A DNA stretch of 64,000 bases from Jatrophihabitans sp. GAS493 (GTDB lineage: Bacteria; Actinomycetota; Actinomycetes; Mycobacteriales; Jatrophihabitantaceae), in NCBI RefSeq assembly GCF_900230215.1, contig NZ_LT907982.1:3210001-3274000 (forward strand). The letters are read 5' to 3'. Made by a program: the position numbers and the translations under genes. Positions 41,600 to 50,278 of the stretch are shown here, piece after piece (within the stretch, counting starts at the first letter, position 1; every line of letters begins with the position of its first letter). The notes under the pieces were generated by a model. That model was given only the letters and a program-made list of their open reading frames with translations, was not told the origin of the DNA and ran no database searches.

Positions 41600-41629
41600 A
41601 CTATTTACGTTGTTAGACGATCTGTCAAC
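41600..41629 (-). promoter_or_regulatory. ephD promoter with overlapping TetR-type palindrome
   Basis: On the minus strand TTGACA (41628-41623) and AATAGT (41605-41600) are 17 bp apart, six bases before the ephD ATG. The imperfect palindrome GTTGTTAGA-CGA-TCTGTCAAC (41609-41629) covers the -35 and most of the spacer. A TetR dimer bound there would block RNA polymerase; the TetR gene closing this operon is the obvious candidate. Confidence 0.6.
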
Positions 41630-41667
41630 AGGACTGAAAGTTCAATTCGGGCATCTAGGCTGAAGCC

Positions 41668-42330
41668 ATGCCGATGAATACCTGGACCGCCGTGGATGAC
41701 GTCTTTGCCGCCTCGCTACTCGAGCCGGACCCGATTCTGGAAGGGGCCCTACGGGCCAGCGACGCCGCCGGGCTTCCGGCGATCAGCGTCTCGGCGGCCC
41801 AGGGAAAGTACCTGTACTTGCAGGCACTCTCGCTGCGGGCGACGAGGATCCTGGAGGTCGGAACGTTGGGCGGCTACAGCGCGATCTGGATGGCGCGAGC
41901 TCTCGGTGACGAAGGCCGGCTGACGACCCTCGAGGCCGAACCCCGGCACGCCGAGGTGGCCCGGGCCAACATCGCCGCGGCCGGACTGCAGGACCGCGTC
42001 GAAGTCATCGTCGGCCGCGCTATCGAGACGCTACCCACGCTGGAAGACCGCGCCCCCTTCGACCTCGTCTTCATCGACGCCGACAAGCCGAGCAATGCCG
42101 ACTACTTCGATTGGGCAGTGCGCTTGGGGCACCCCGGCACTGTCATCATCGTCGACAACGTCGTCCGGGACGGCGCCATCGCCGATCCCACCAATGCCGA
42201 GGCCAGCGTCGAGGGAGTCCGCCGGCTGAACAAGGCCGTTGAGGCGCAGCCCCGGGTCAGCGCGACGGTCGTGCAGACCGTCGGCGCCAAGGGCTATGAC
42301 GGGTTCATGTATTGCGTGGTCGTTAGCTAG
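41668..42330 (+). CDS. class I SAM-dependent O-methyltransferase
   Basis: A 220-residue O-methyltransferase of the catechol/caffeoyl-CoA type. SAM motif ILEVGTLGGYSAIWMARAL (about 62-80), metal-binding FIDADKPSNADYF (Asp ligands) and IIVDNVVRDGAIAD. The substrate is unknown. ATG at 41668 has no Shine-Dalgarno, but TAGGCT (41656-41661) is six bases upstream, suggesting a leaderless mRNA. Divergent from ephD with a 74-bp gap, so the two share the promoter region. Confidence 0.9.
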   Translation: MPMNTWTAVDDVFAASLLEPDPILEGALRASDAAGLPAISVSAAQGKYLYLQALSLRATRILEVGTLGGYSAIWMARALGDEGRLTTLEAEPRHAEVARANIAAAGLQDRVEVIVGRAIETLPTLEDRAPFDLVFIDADKPSNADYFDWAVRLGHPGTVIIVDNVVRDGAIADPTNAEASVEGVRRLNKAVEAQPRVSATVVQTVGAKGYDGFMYCVVVS

Positions 42331-42382
42331 GGTCTGTATCTGCCGAGGCGCCCAACGGGGAGTCGGGGAAGAGGAGACCGCA

Positions 42383-42808
42383 ATGGCCAAGCTGCATCGA
42401 TACGCCTTCACCCACGAGATCGACGCCTCGCCGCAGAAGGTGTGGGACCTGGTGGCCGACCACGAAGGGATGTCGGCATGGTCTCCGGTGCGCAGCGTGA
42501 CGCTTGAGAAAGAAGGCGCACCGGACCGAAACGGTGTCGGCGCGATCCGCGTGCTGCGCCTGGCCGGCCCACCGCTGCGGGAGCAGATCACCGCCTTCGA
42601 ACCGACTCATCATCTGGCGTACCGGATGCTCTCCGGCGCGCCGGTCACCGACTACACCGGCGAGATCAACGTGACACCCTCCGGGGCCGGCAGCAGGCTC
42701 GTCTGGAGTGTGCAGTTCCGTCCCAAGCTGCCCGGCGCCCAGTTCGTCGTCGCCGTGGTCATCCGAGAGGGAGCCAAGGCGCTGGCCAAGCGGGCCGCCC
42801 GCTCGTAG
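42383..42808 (+). CDS. SRPBCC family protein
   Basis: A 141-residue START/Bet v1-like protein (polyketide-cyclase type). FTHEIDASPQKVWDLVADHE at the N terminus and MSAWSPVRSVTLEKEG are typical; the C-terminal helix VVAVVIREGAKALAKRA closes the ligand cavity. Such proteins bind hydrophobic small molecules. ATG with GAGGAG six bases upstream; 52 nt after the methyltransferase, probably cotranscribed. Confidence 0.85.
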   Translation: MAKLHRYAFTHEIDASPQKVWDLVADHEGMSAWSPVRSVTLEKEGAPDRNGVGAIRVLRLAGPPLREQITAFEPTHHLAYRMLSGAPVTDYTGEINVTPSGAGSRLVWSVQFRPKLPGAQFVVAVVIREGAKALAKRAARS

Positions 42809-42897
42809 CCAACTCGCGCCGGCCAGATGATGCCGTCGAGCCTGACCTGCCGCGGGACCGCTGCCGTCGGCGACTCTGCTCGCTAGGCTCAGCAGGT

Positions 42898-45105
42898 GTG
42901 AGCGCCCCGCAGAGTTCCGGTTCGCCGGCGACCGGACGCGACCGCCCGATGCGGGTGATCGGCGGTTCGATCCATCGCCTGTATACAGATGCGACGAAGC
43001 TGGACCGCACCCAGTCCGATCCGGTAGTCGCCGGGCGTAACGCCATCGGCCTGGTGATTCCGCTGGCCATCGGCGGCCTGATCGGCCATCCGGGGCTCGG
43101 AGTGCAGTCGGCTATCGGTGCCCTGCAGACGGCCTTCGCCGACCGCCCCGGCCCGTACCGCCTGCGGATGGCCCGGATGCTGATCTCGGCACTGGTGGCC
43201 GGGGTCACGGCGGGGTTGGCCGCCGGATTCGGGCACAGTCTGGCCCTGTCAGCACTGCTGCTCGCCGTCTGTGCGTTCTCCGCCGGTCTGCTGGTGATGT
43301 TCGGCCCCAGCGCCGCCCAGGTCGGGGTAGCGGCAACCGGCTGCGCGCTGATCCTCGGCCACATTCCCGAACGCCCGCTCGGCGCGCTCGACACCGGTCT
43401 GCTCGTCTTCGCCGGCGGCGTCGTCCAGATGCTGCTCGCGATCACCGCGTGGCCGCTTCGGCGGCACGGTCCGGAGCGCCGGGCACTGGCCGGTCTGTAC
43501 GAGGAGCTGGCCGATCTGGCGGCGAGGCCCATCGACTCCAGCGTCAGCCCGCCGCTCGGGGAGACCATCGCCCAGACCAGGGCCGTCCTCACCGGGGCCG
43601 GGCGTGACCATGGGCCGAGCGTCGAGGCTTACCGGGTGCTGCTCGACGAAGCGGTGCGAGCCCGGCAGGACATTCTCGCGCTGTCGGCCTATGCCGATCG
43701 GCTCACCGCAGAGGAGTGTCAGGCCAGCGCCGCCGCTCTGTATGCCGCGCTGTCGGCGACCGCTACGGTGCTCACTCGTATTGCCGACGCACTGGCCGCC
43801 GGCCGCACGCCCGGAGAGCGGGAGTATCGGGAAACATTGGAGGTTGCCACCAGAATCGGGGAAGGGGCACCGCTCGGCGCGTCGCTGACCGAGCGCGCGG
43901 CCGCTGATCGCCGGGCGAGCCTGGTGTCGCAGCTGCGCGCGATGGTGCAGACCGCCCGTACCGGTGCCGGCGAGGGGAGTACCGATGAGGACGTCGAGTC
44001 GCCCAAGGGCGTCCGTCGACTGCGGGATCCCATCGCCGTGCTGCGGGCCAACCTCGATGTGCGCTCGCCCGCGCTTCGTTACGCGGTGCGTCTGGGGGTA
44101 TTGGTGCCGCTCACCGACATATTGACCCGGGTCGGCGGATTCGACCGAGGCTACTGGATTTCATTGACGATCCTGGTGGTGCTTCGTCCGGATTTCGGGG
44201 CTACCTTCCAGCGCTCACTGCAGCGAGTGATCGGCACTCTCATCGGGTTGCTGCTGGCTTCGATAATCGTGCACTACCTACTCGGCGACGGCGTGGCACC
44301 GCTGGTTGTGCTGGTTGGTCTCTGCTTCTTCGGAATGCGGTTGGCCGGTCCGAACAACATGGGGCTCTCCTCCGTCTGCCTCTCGGCACTTGTGGTTGCG
44401 CTGCTGTCGATCGCCGGTATTCCGGCCCATACGACCGTCCTCGACCGGGCGGTGGCGACCGTGATCGGTGGCGCGATCGCCCTGCTCGCCTCGCTGCTGT
44501 TTCCGACCTGGGAACGTTCGCAGGTGCCCGACCGGCTCGCCGAACTCATGGGTGCCTACCGGGAGTACCTGCAGACGATGGTCGATCCACGAGCCACTGC
44601 GGCCCAGCGTTCGGCCGTACGTAGTCGATCGCGTCTCGCTCGCTCCAACGCTGAGGCATCGCTGGACCGGGCTCGATCAGAACCGGTTGATTCACAGGGG
44701 GTTCGCGAGGTCGGCGGTGCGGTGCTGGCCAATTCGCATCGTCTGGTCCATGCCCTGACGGCCATCGACGCAACCCGCCGGGCCCGCGACGCCTACCGCG
44801 AGATCCCGGAGTTTCGGGCGTTGGTCGACGCGGTCGTGGAGCAGTTGCACCTACTGCAGGGTGCGCTGCAGGGCGAGGAGATCCGAGAGCAGACGACCCT
44901 CCGCCGCCTCCAGGTCGAGTTGGCGACGAAGTACGGCGATACCTTGACGAACGCGGCGGACGACCCTGCATCCGAATACGACTCCGAATATGCCTATGGG
45001 GCAACGGTGATCGAGGCGACCGATCGCCTCGTCGACAGCATCGACACGATCACGGCGGTGCTGCACGACGCTGGCGAGAACCTGCGACTCACGGCCGCCG
45101 GCTAG
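42898..45105 (+). CDS. FUSC family inner-membrane protein
   Basis: A 735-residue membrane protein with two hydrophobic blocks (about 48-185 and 395-510), each with five or six helices, alternating with cytoplasmic helical domains. This is the FUSC / aromatic acid exporter-like architecture; the transported substrate is unknown. The second block contains RVGGFDRGYWISLTILVVL and RPDFGATFQRSLQRVIGT, a conserved FUSC motif. GTG start; TAGGCT eight bases upstream suggests a very short leader. Confidence 0.87.
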   Translation: MSAPQSSGSPATGRDRPMRVIGGSIHRLYTDATKLDRTQSDPVVAGRNAIGLVIPLAIGGLIGHPGLGVQSAIGALQTAFADRPGPYRLRMARMLISALVAGVTAGLAAGFGHSLALSALLLAVCAFSAGLLVMFGPSAAQVGVAATGCALILGHIPERPLGALDTGLLVFAGGVVQMLLAITAWPLRRHGPERRALAGLYEELADLAARPIDSSVSPPLGETIAQTRAVLTGAGRDHGPSVEAYRVLLDEAVRARQDILALSAYADRLTAEECQASAAALYAALSATATVLTRIADALAAGRTPGEREYRETLEVATRIGEGAPLGASLTERAAADRRASLVSQLRAMVQTARTGAGEGSTDEDVESPKGVRRLRDPIAVLRANLDVRSPALRYAVRLGVLVPLTDILTRVGGFDRGYWISLTILVVLRPDFGATFQRSLQRVIGTLIGLLLASIIVHYLLGDGVAPLVVLVGLCFFGMRLAGPNNMGLSSVCLSALVVALLSIAGIPAHTTVLDRAVATVIGGAIALLASLLFPTWERSQVPDRLAELMGAYREYLQTMVDPRATAAQRSAVRSRSRLARSNAEASLDRARSEPVDSQGVREVGGAVLANSHRLVHALTAIDATRRARDAYREIPEFRALVDAVVEQLHLLQGALQGEEIREQTTLRRLQVELATKYGDTLTNAADDPASEYDSEYAYGATVIEATDRLVDSIDTITAVLHDAGENLRLTAAG

Positions 45106-45146
45106 CGCGCCCGGCCAGTGACTGTGCCCCCGAGGCTTGCCTGCAT

Positions 45147-46343
45147 CTAGTCGATCAGCCAGACGTCGACGAGGTCGCCGACGTCGAGCGCGACGACCTC
45201 GGCCGGTATGTCGATGAGGCAGTTGGAGGCGGCGAGCCACCGCAGGAAGTGTGAGGCCGGTGGGCCGATCGTCTCCACTGCCGTGTCCCCGTCGCCGACC
45301 ACACCGCGACGGAACTGCCGGCGGCCGGATGGTGAGGTGAGCGAGGCAGCCAACGGCATCCGCACCAGCGGTCGGTGGGACGGCGAATATCCCATGGCAC
45401 TGCGCAGCGCCGGCCGCAGGAACACCTCGAAGGAGACGAGTGCACTCACCGGATTTCCTGGGAGGGTGACCGTCGAGATTCCCGCATAGATGCCGGCCCC
45501 CTGCGGCATTCCCGGCTGCATCGCCACCTTCACGAAGTCCACGCCGCGATCGGCGAGAGCATCCTTCACGACTTCGTAGGCCCCGGCGCTCACCCCGCCC
45601 GAGGTCAGGATCAGGTCAGTCTGGTCCAGGTGCGGTTGCAGGGCGGCCAGAAGATCGTCGACGTCGTCAGCAACAAAATGCACCTCTTCGGCCTCCGCCC
45701 CACAGGCTCTGACTGCAGTGGCCAGCATGATGGTGTTGGATTCGTGGATCTGCCCGGGCAGCAGCGACTGCCCTGGCGCGACCAACTCGCTTCCGGTAGA
45801 GAGAACCAGGACGCGCACGGGCGCCCAGACCGTCGCCGACGGCTCACCGAGCGCGGCCAGCAGTCCCAGGTGAGCCGCCCCGAGCACGGTGCCGGCGGTC
45901 AGCACGGTCTCTCCCACGGTCACGTCCTCGCCGGCCCGGCGGATCGCCGTGCCGACGGTGCGGGTCTCGTGGATGACCACCTGAGTGAGACCGCCGTCGG
46001 TCGCCTCGACCTGAACGATGGTGTCCGCGCCGACCGGAACCGGAGCCCCGGTCATGATGCGATGGGCGGTACCGACCGCGAGCTCCGGCGTGTCCACCCG
46101 CCCGGCGGGAATGTCGGCGCCCACCGGGAGCGTGACCGGAGCCTGTCGGGTGGCGGAGGCGACCTCGGTCCCGCGTACGGCGTACCCGTCCATCGCGGAA
46201 TTGTCGAAGGCCGGCAGCGGGCGCTTGGCCACCACATCCGCCGCGAGCACCCGCCCGGCGGCCGCTGGCAACGGAAGGGAGACCGATCGGGTGCGCGGGA
46301 TCAACGCGGCGATCAGGGCTTGGTGTTCGCTGACGGTCCGCAT
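45147..46343 (-). CDS. moeA: molybdopterin molybdotransferase
   Basis: Inserts molybdate into adenylated molybdopterin, the last step of molybdenum cofactor synthesis. 398 residues with LPAFDNSAMDGYAVRG, TAHRIMTGAPVPVGADTIV, VLSTGSELV, LTSGGVSAG and VTLPGNPVSALVSFEVF. I chose the ATG at 46343, which has GCAGG just upstream; a longer frame reaches across the start of the divergent hydrolase gene. No other moa/moe gene or molybdoenzyme lies nearby. Confidence 0.94.
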   Translation of the reverse strand: MRTVSEHQALIAALIPRTRSVSLPLPAAAGRVLAADVVAKRPLPAFDNSAMDGYAVRGTEVASATRQAPVTLPVGADIPAGRVDTPELAVGTAHRIMTGAPVPVGADTIVQVEATDGGLTQVVIHETRTVGTAIRRAGEDVTVGETVLTAGTVLGAAHLGLLAALGEPSATVWAPVRVLVLSTGSELVAPGQSLLPGQIHESNTIMLATAVRACGAEAEEVHFVADDVDDLLAALQPHLDQTDLILTSGGVSAGAYEVVKDALADRGVDFVKVAMQPGMPQGAGIYAGISTVTLPGNPVSALVSFEVFLRPALRSAMGYSPSHRPLVRMPLAASLTSPSGRRQFRRGVVGDGDTAVETIGPPASHFLRWLAASNCLIDIPAEVVALDVGDLVDVWLID

Positions 46344-46404
46344 CCTGCAATAGTGCCTGACCACCGCCGTCGGCTCGCATAGGAACCCGTGCTTCGATGG
46401 GGTC

Positions 46405-47160
46405 ATGAGCGAGTGCTTGAAGACGCAAGTAACTTATGTCGATGGTCATGGCGGCGACCAGGTCGAGGCCTACCTGGCCCGCCCGGATGGAGAGACGCGA
46501 CGGGGCGGCGTGGTGGTGATCCACCACATGCCCGGCTACGACCGGGCGAGTAAGGAGATCGTCCGTCGCTTCGCCGAGTTGGGCTACGACGCGATCTGCC
46601 CCAACCTCTACTGGCGGGAGGCGCCCGGAGCGGCGCCAGATGACGCGGCGGCGACGGCGCGGGCCCAGGGCGGCGTTCCGGACGAGCGCCTCCTCGGCGA
46701 TGTCGCCGGGGCGGCGGCGCTACTGCGTGGGCTGGAGACGAGCAATGGCAAGGTCGGCGTCATCGGCTACTGCTCCGGCGGGCGGCAGAGCGTATTGGCC
46801 GCCTGCAATCTGGACCTGGACGCGGCGGTGGACTGCTATGGCGCCTTCGTCACGGGAACGCCTCCGGAGACCTCCCTGCTGCGGGGGAACCTCGTCACGC
46901 AGCTGCCGAACCTACGGGCTCCACTGCTCGGGCTCTTCGGCAACGAGGATTCCTACCCGAGTCCCGAGCAGGTGAACGAGTTGGACGAGATCCTGACGGC
47001 CAACGGCAAGCCGCACGAGTTCCACCGCTACGACGATGCCGGGCACGCCTTCTTCGCCGTTGACCGCCCCTCCTACCGGGTGGCGGCGGCCAACGACGGC
47101 TGGGAGCGAATCGAGGCGTTCTTCGCCACGCACCTCGCCGCCGCGAGTGAAGGTTCCTGA
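46405..47160 (+). CDS. dienelactone hydrolase family protein
   Basis: A 251-residue alpha/beta hydrolase of the dienelactone hydrolase group, with the Cys nucleophile in GVIGYCSGGRQS, the acid in LFGNEDSYPS and the His in YDDAGHAFFAV. GVVVIHHMPGYD holds the oxyanion loop. The natural substrate may differ from dienelactones. It precedes a DUF6295 gene by one nucleotide, so they form one unit. Confidence 0.9.
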   Translation: MSECLKTQVTYVDGHGGDQVEAYLARPDGETRRGGVVVIHHMPGYDRASKEIVRRFAELGYDAICPNLYWREAPGAAPDDAAATARAQGGVPDERLLGDVAGAAALLRGLETSNGKVGVIGYCSGGRQSVLAACNLDLDAAVDCYGAFVTGTPPETSLLRGNLVTQLPNLRAPLLGLFGNEDSYPSPEQVNELDEILTANGKPHEFHRYDDAGHAFFAVDRPSYRVAAANDGWERIEAFFATHLAAASEGS

Positions 47161-47161
47161 G

Positions 47162-47428
47162 ATGTGCACCTACGCAACGATGAGTGCGAAGGTCGACGGC
47201 AGCGCCAAGGGTCCCGGGGGCCGGTGGTTTCACGTCAGCGACGCCACCGTCTACTTCGACCACCCGGTGCACGCCATGGCCGAACACACCCTGAACATCG
47301 ACTTCGCCGCACCCGCGGGCGCGCCGGCGAGCCGGCTCGCCCTCGAGTTGACCGCCGCCTCGGCGCGGGAGCTGATGCAGGCAATCGCGGCGGCCCTGGA
47401 GTCGGCACCGGCGGAACTCACCGCCTGA
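47162..47428 (+). CDS. DUF6295 family protein
   Basis: An 88-residue protein beginning MCTYATMSAKVDGSAKGPGG with DATVYFDHPVHAMAEHTLNI, the DUF6295 pattern. Function unknown. The gene pair with dienelactone hydrolase (1-nt gap) suggests a shared pathway. His and Cys residues in the conserved part could bind metal. The last ~25 residues form an Ala/Glu-rich helix. Confidence 0.82.
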   Translation: MCTYATMSAKVDGSAKGPGGRWFHVSDATVYFDHPVHAMAEHTLNIDFAAPAGAPASRLALELTAASARELMQAIAAALESAPAELTA

Positions 47429-47475
47429 GCGCCGACCGCCACCGCTGGAGCTGATCCGTCTGCCAAGCTGAACCG

Positions 47476-47868
47476 GTGGACCCCGACCGCCTGCTCAACT
47501 TCTCCATGCCGAAGCGGGCCTGGTACGTCTGTGCCGGCATCCTTGCCATCGCCGCCGTCGTCATCTCGATCAGGATCCTGAACGCCCCGGACTCCGAGCC
47601 GATCACCCTCGTCAACGATGGCGGGCAGGCGGTGAACGTGAGCGGGTGCTACCCGGGCGACGGGCTGTCGCTGAGCCCGGGCCAGGCGGCCCCGCCGCTG
47701 TCGGTTACGAATCGCACCTACTGTGCGATCTACGTCGATCATGGGCATACCTATGTCGGCTGCATCGTGCTCGACCGCCAGCACACCAGCGGGCGCGAGC
47801 TGCGAATCGGCGAGGTCACGGCGCATGACGTGGCCGAAACGGACTGTGTCACCACTGGGGCGAGCTAG
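47476..47868 (+). CDS. small membrane-anchored hypothetical protein
   Basis: A 130-residue protein with one membrane helix (about 15-33, AWYVCAGILAIAAVVISI) after a short basic N terminus, and an extracytoplasmic domain of ~95 residues with four Cys (SGCYPGDG, RTYCAIY, VGCIVL, ETDC), which may form two disulfides. I recognise no family. GTG start 47 nt after DUF6295. Confidence 0.65.
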   Translation: MDPDRLLNFSMPKRAWYVCAGILAIAAVVISIRILNAPDSEPITLVNDGGQAVNVSGCYPGDGLSLSPGQAAPPLSVTNRTYCAIYVDHGHTYVGCIVLDRQHTSGRELRIGEVTAHDVAETDCVTTGAS

Positions 47869-47929
47869 GTGGTGGAAAGTAGGGTCGAGATTTGTGGCCG
47901 GTGGAATCTCCGGTCTCATGAGGAGCGAG

Positions 47930-49141
47930 ATGTCAGGCAGTGAAGTGAACGAGCCCGGCTCAGCCGGCTCGGTCGAGACCGACCAACTGGCGCCCGACGC
48001 GCACGCCGAGGTACCGGAGTCGAAGACCGTCAGCGGCTCACTCTTCGAGCCGCTGCCCGAACTCGAGTCACCGGCGGTCGTCGAGTCGCGCTTCGGTGTG
48101 CCCGGGCCGGAGCTCTCGCATGACTCTGCCTTCTACCGTGGCCTCTGGGGCGCGGTCGGTGTGCTCCTGGCCATCGGCGCGGCCCTCGCGCTGCGCGAGG
48201 TCACCTCGGTACTGGAGCTTGTTCTGATATCGGGATTTCTCGCCATCGGGCTCAACCCGATCGTGGAACTGCTCATCGGCATCGGGCTCAAGCGAGCCTG
48301 GGCGGTGCTGGTGGTGGCCCTCTCCGGACTGGCGATCGTGACGGTGATCGTGGCCGTGCTGGTGAGCGTGCTCGATAATCAGGTCACCACTTTCGTGCGT
48401 GACGCCCCGCATCTGCTGCACGATCTGTTGCAGCACAAGACAATCGCCAACCTCAACGACCGATACCACTTCATCACCGACCTCCAGGCTAAGTTGAAGG
48501 ATCCTGAACTCGGCTCACGGGTGCTGAAACAGGTCTTCAGCACCGGACTCGGCGCGCTTCAGGCCGCGGCCAGCACCCTGGTTGTCTTCGTGCTCACGCT
48601 GTACTTCCTGGCCGCGCTGCCGCAGCTGAAGAATGCGGCCTATTCACTCGCGCCGGCCTCGCGGCGGACCCGAGTCGGGCAGTTGGGTGATGAGATTCTG
48701 CGGCGTACCGGTCGGTTCGTCGTCGGTGCGTTCCTGGTCGCCCTGCTCGCCGGGTCCGTGACCTTCATCTTCCTGCTGGTGGTCGGGCTCGGTCAGTACG
48801 CGCTGCCCCTCGCGCTCTTCGTCGCACTGCTGGACCTGGTACCGCTGGTCGGGTCGATCACCGGTGCGGTCGTGGTGACCCTGGTCTGCTTGGCGACCTC
48901 GCTCGACATCGGAATCGCCGCGGCCATCTTCTACCTGATCTACGAACCGCTCGAGGGGTATGTGATCTATCCGCGGGTGATGCGCTCGTCGGTCGACGTT
49001 CCGGAGTACGTGACCGTGATCGCGGTGCTGGCCGGCGGCGCCGTCGGCGGTGTCATCGGAGCACTCCTGGCCCTGCCGATCGCCGCGGCGATGCTGCTGC
49101 TGACCAACGAGGTGTGGATCCGCCGGCAGGACGCCAAGTAG
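47930..49141 (+). CDS. AI-2E family transporter-like permease
   Basis: A 403-residue AI-2E/PerM-type membrane protein with about eight helices. After a ~65-residue acidic cytoplasmic tail come paired N-terminal helices, a soluble loop (about 145-205, with QVTTFVRDAPHLLHDLL) and a helix cluster with LDLVPLVGSITGAV and YEPLEGYVIYPRVM, the family's conserved C-terminal motif. Substrate unknown; few members transport AI-2. ATG 47930 follows AGGAG closely; 47918 is an in-frame alternative. Confidence 0.88.
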   Translation: MSGSEVNEPGSAGSVETDQLAPDAHAEVPESKTVSGSLFEPLPELESPAVVESRFGVPGPELSHDSAFYRGLWGAVGVLLAIGAALALREVTSVLELVLISGFLAIGLNPIVELLIGIGLKRAWAVLVVALSGLAIVTVIVAVLVSVLDNQVTTFVRDAPHLLHDLLQHKTIANLNDRYHFITDLQAKLKDPELGSRVLKQVFSTGLGALQAAASTLVVFVLTLYFLAALPQLKNAAYSLAPASRRTRVGQLGDEILRRTGRFVVGAFLVALLAGSVTFIFLLVVGLGQYALPLALFVALLDLVPLVGSITGAVVVTLVCLATSLDIGIAAAIFYLIYEPLEGYVIYPRVMRSSVDVPEYVTVIAVLAGGAVGGVIGALLALPIAAAMLLLTNEVWIRRQDAK

Positions 49142-49157
49142 CCGGCCGGGGGGAGTC

Positions 49158-50165
49158 TCAGGCCGCCGCTGCCGTCGTCGCGCGGAGGATCAGCATCGGT
49201 GCGGTGATGACCTCGACCGCCTCGTGGGTCACCTCGGCGGATCGCTCGATGGCGATCTCCAGTGCCCGGTAGGCCAGCGTCCGCGCGTCCTGCGCGATGG
49301 TGGAGAGCGACAGGGTGGCCGAGCGGGCGACGCCGGTGTTGTCGTAGCCGATGACGGAGAGGTCCTGCGGCGTCCGTACTGATCGGGTGCGGAATTCAGC
49401 GATGAGGCCGGCGGCGCAGTGATCGTTGAAGGCGAAGACGGCCGTGGGAAGGTCTGTGCTCAGCAGGCGATCGGCGGCTCGGGCGCCCGCGTCCTCGGTG
49501 AGTCCGCCGGGAACCAGCGCCACTTCCTGCAGCAGCCCGGCCGTCTCCATCGCTCGGCGGTAGCCCCGCCGGCGCTCGGTCGCTCCGGGAGCCCGCTGTC
49601 CCTCTACGTGGGTTATACGCCGGTGCCCGAGGGCAACGAGGTGCGCGACGGCGAGCTCCGCGCCGACGGCGTCGTCGGTGCGCACGACATCGATCGTGCT
49701 GCTTCGTAGCGCCCGGCCGATGACCACCACCGGGAGCCTCCCCGCCACCGCTTCGAGCGCGGCCCTGGGCAGGAACGGTCCGACGAGGATCAGCGCCTCG
49801 CACCGAAAGTCGAGCAGCGACTGGATCGCCTGCTCCTCACTCCGCCCGGCCGCCACCGGGCTCAGGGCGAGCTGGTAGTCGGTCCCCGCCGCCGCCTGGT
49901 AGAGCCGTTCGACGACTTCCGCGTGGAATTCATTGTGCAATCCGAATACCACACCGACGGTTCGACTGCGGTTGCGGCCGAGCAATTGGGCGCGCTGGTC
50001 CGGACGGTAGGAGAGCTCGGAGGCCGCTTGCATGACCCGCCGGCGGTTCTCCTCGCTGGCTCCCGGCACGCCACGGAAGACGATCGACACCAGGGCGCGG
50101 GAGACGCCGGCCCGTTGCGCCACGTCGGCCATCGTTACGGCGGCCGATCGGTTCTGCGATCGCAT
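49158..50165 (-). CDS. LacI-family repressor
   Basis: A 335-residue LacI/GalR regulator. N-terminal HTH with VTMADVAQRAGVSRALVSIV (about 10-29) and the hinge region; the periplasmic-binding-protein-like domain has VGVVFGLHNEFHAEVVERL and DLSVIGYDNTGVAR. Divergent from the dehydrogenase/isomerase pair; two perfect operators lie in the 113-bp gap. The gene likely represses both directions and responds to a sugar or polyol. Confidence 0.93.
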   Translation of the reverse strand: MRSQNRSAAVTMADVAQRAGVSRALVSIVFRGVPGASEENRRRVMQAASELSYRPDQRAQLLGRNRSRTVGVVFGLHNEFHAEVVERLYQAAAGTDYQLALSPVAAGRSEEQAIQSLLDFRCEALILVGPFLPRAALEAVAGRLPVVVIGRALRSSTIDVVRTDDAVGAELAVAHLVALGHRRITHVEGQRAPGATERRRGYRRAMETAGLLQEVALVPGGLTEDAGARAADRLLSTDLPTAVFAFNDHCAAGLIAEFRTRSVRTPQDLSVIGYDNTGVARSATLSLSTIAQDARTLAYRALEIAIERSAEVTHEAVEVITAPMLILRATTAAAA

Positions 50166-50195
50166 CCTCGGACTCCTCTCGACTTGCGCTGAGTA

Positions 50196-50260
50196 TAGAG
50201 CGCTCTAGGTGAGTCTCCTTGACGAGACACGCCGACGGCGGGCATGCTAGAGCGCTCTAG
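50196..50260. promoter_or_regulatory. twin LacI operators
   Basis: TAGAGCGCTCTA (50196-50207) and CTAGAGCGCTCTAG (50247-50260) are perfect palindromes with the CG centre typical of LacI-family sites. Their centres are 52 bp apart, about five helical turns, which allows a short loop or cooperative binding. The second site is 18 nt before the dehydrogenase start, the first 30 bp before the lacI start. Confidence 0.85.
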
Positions 50261-50278
50261 GGTATGAGAGGTGGAGCA

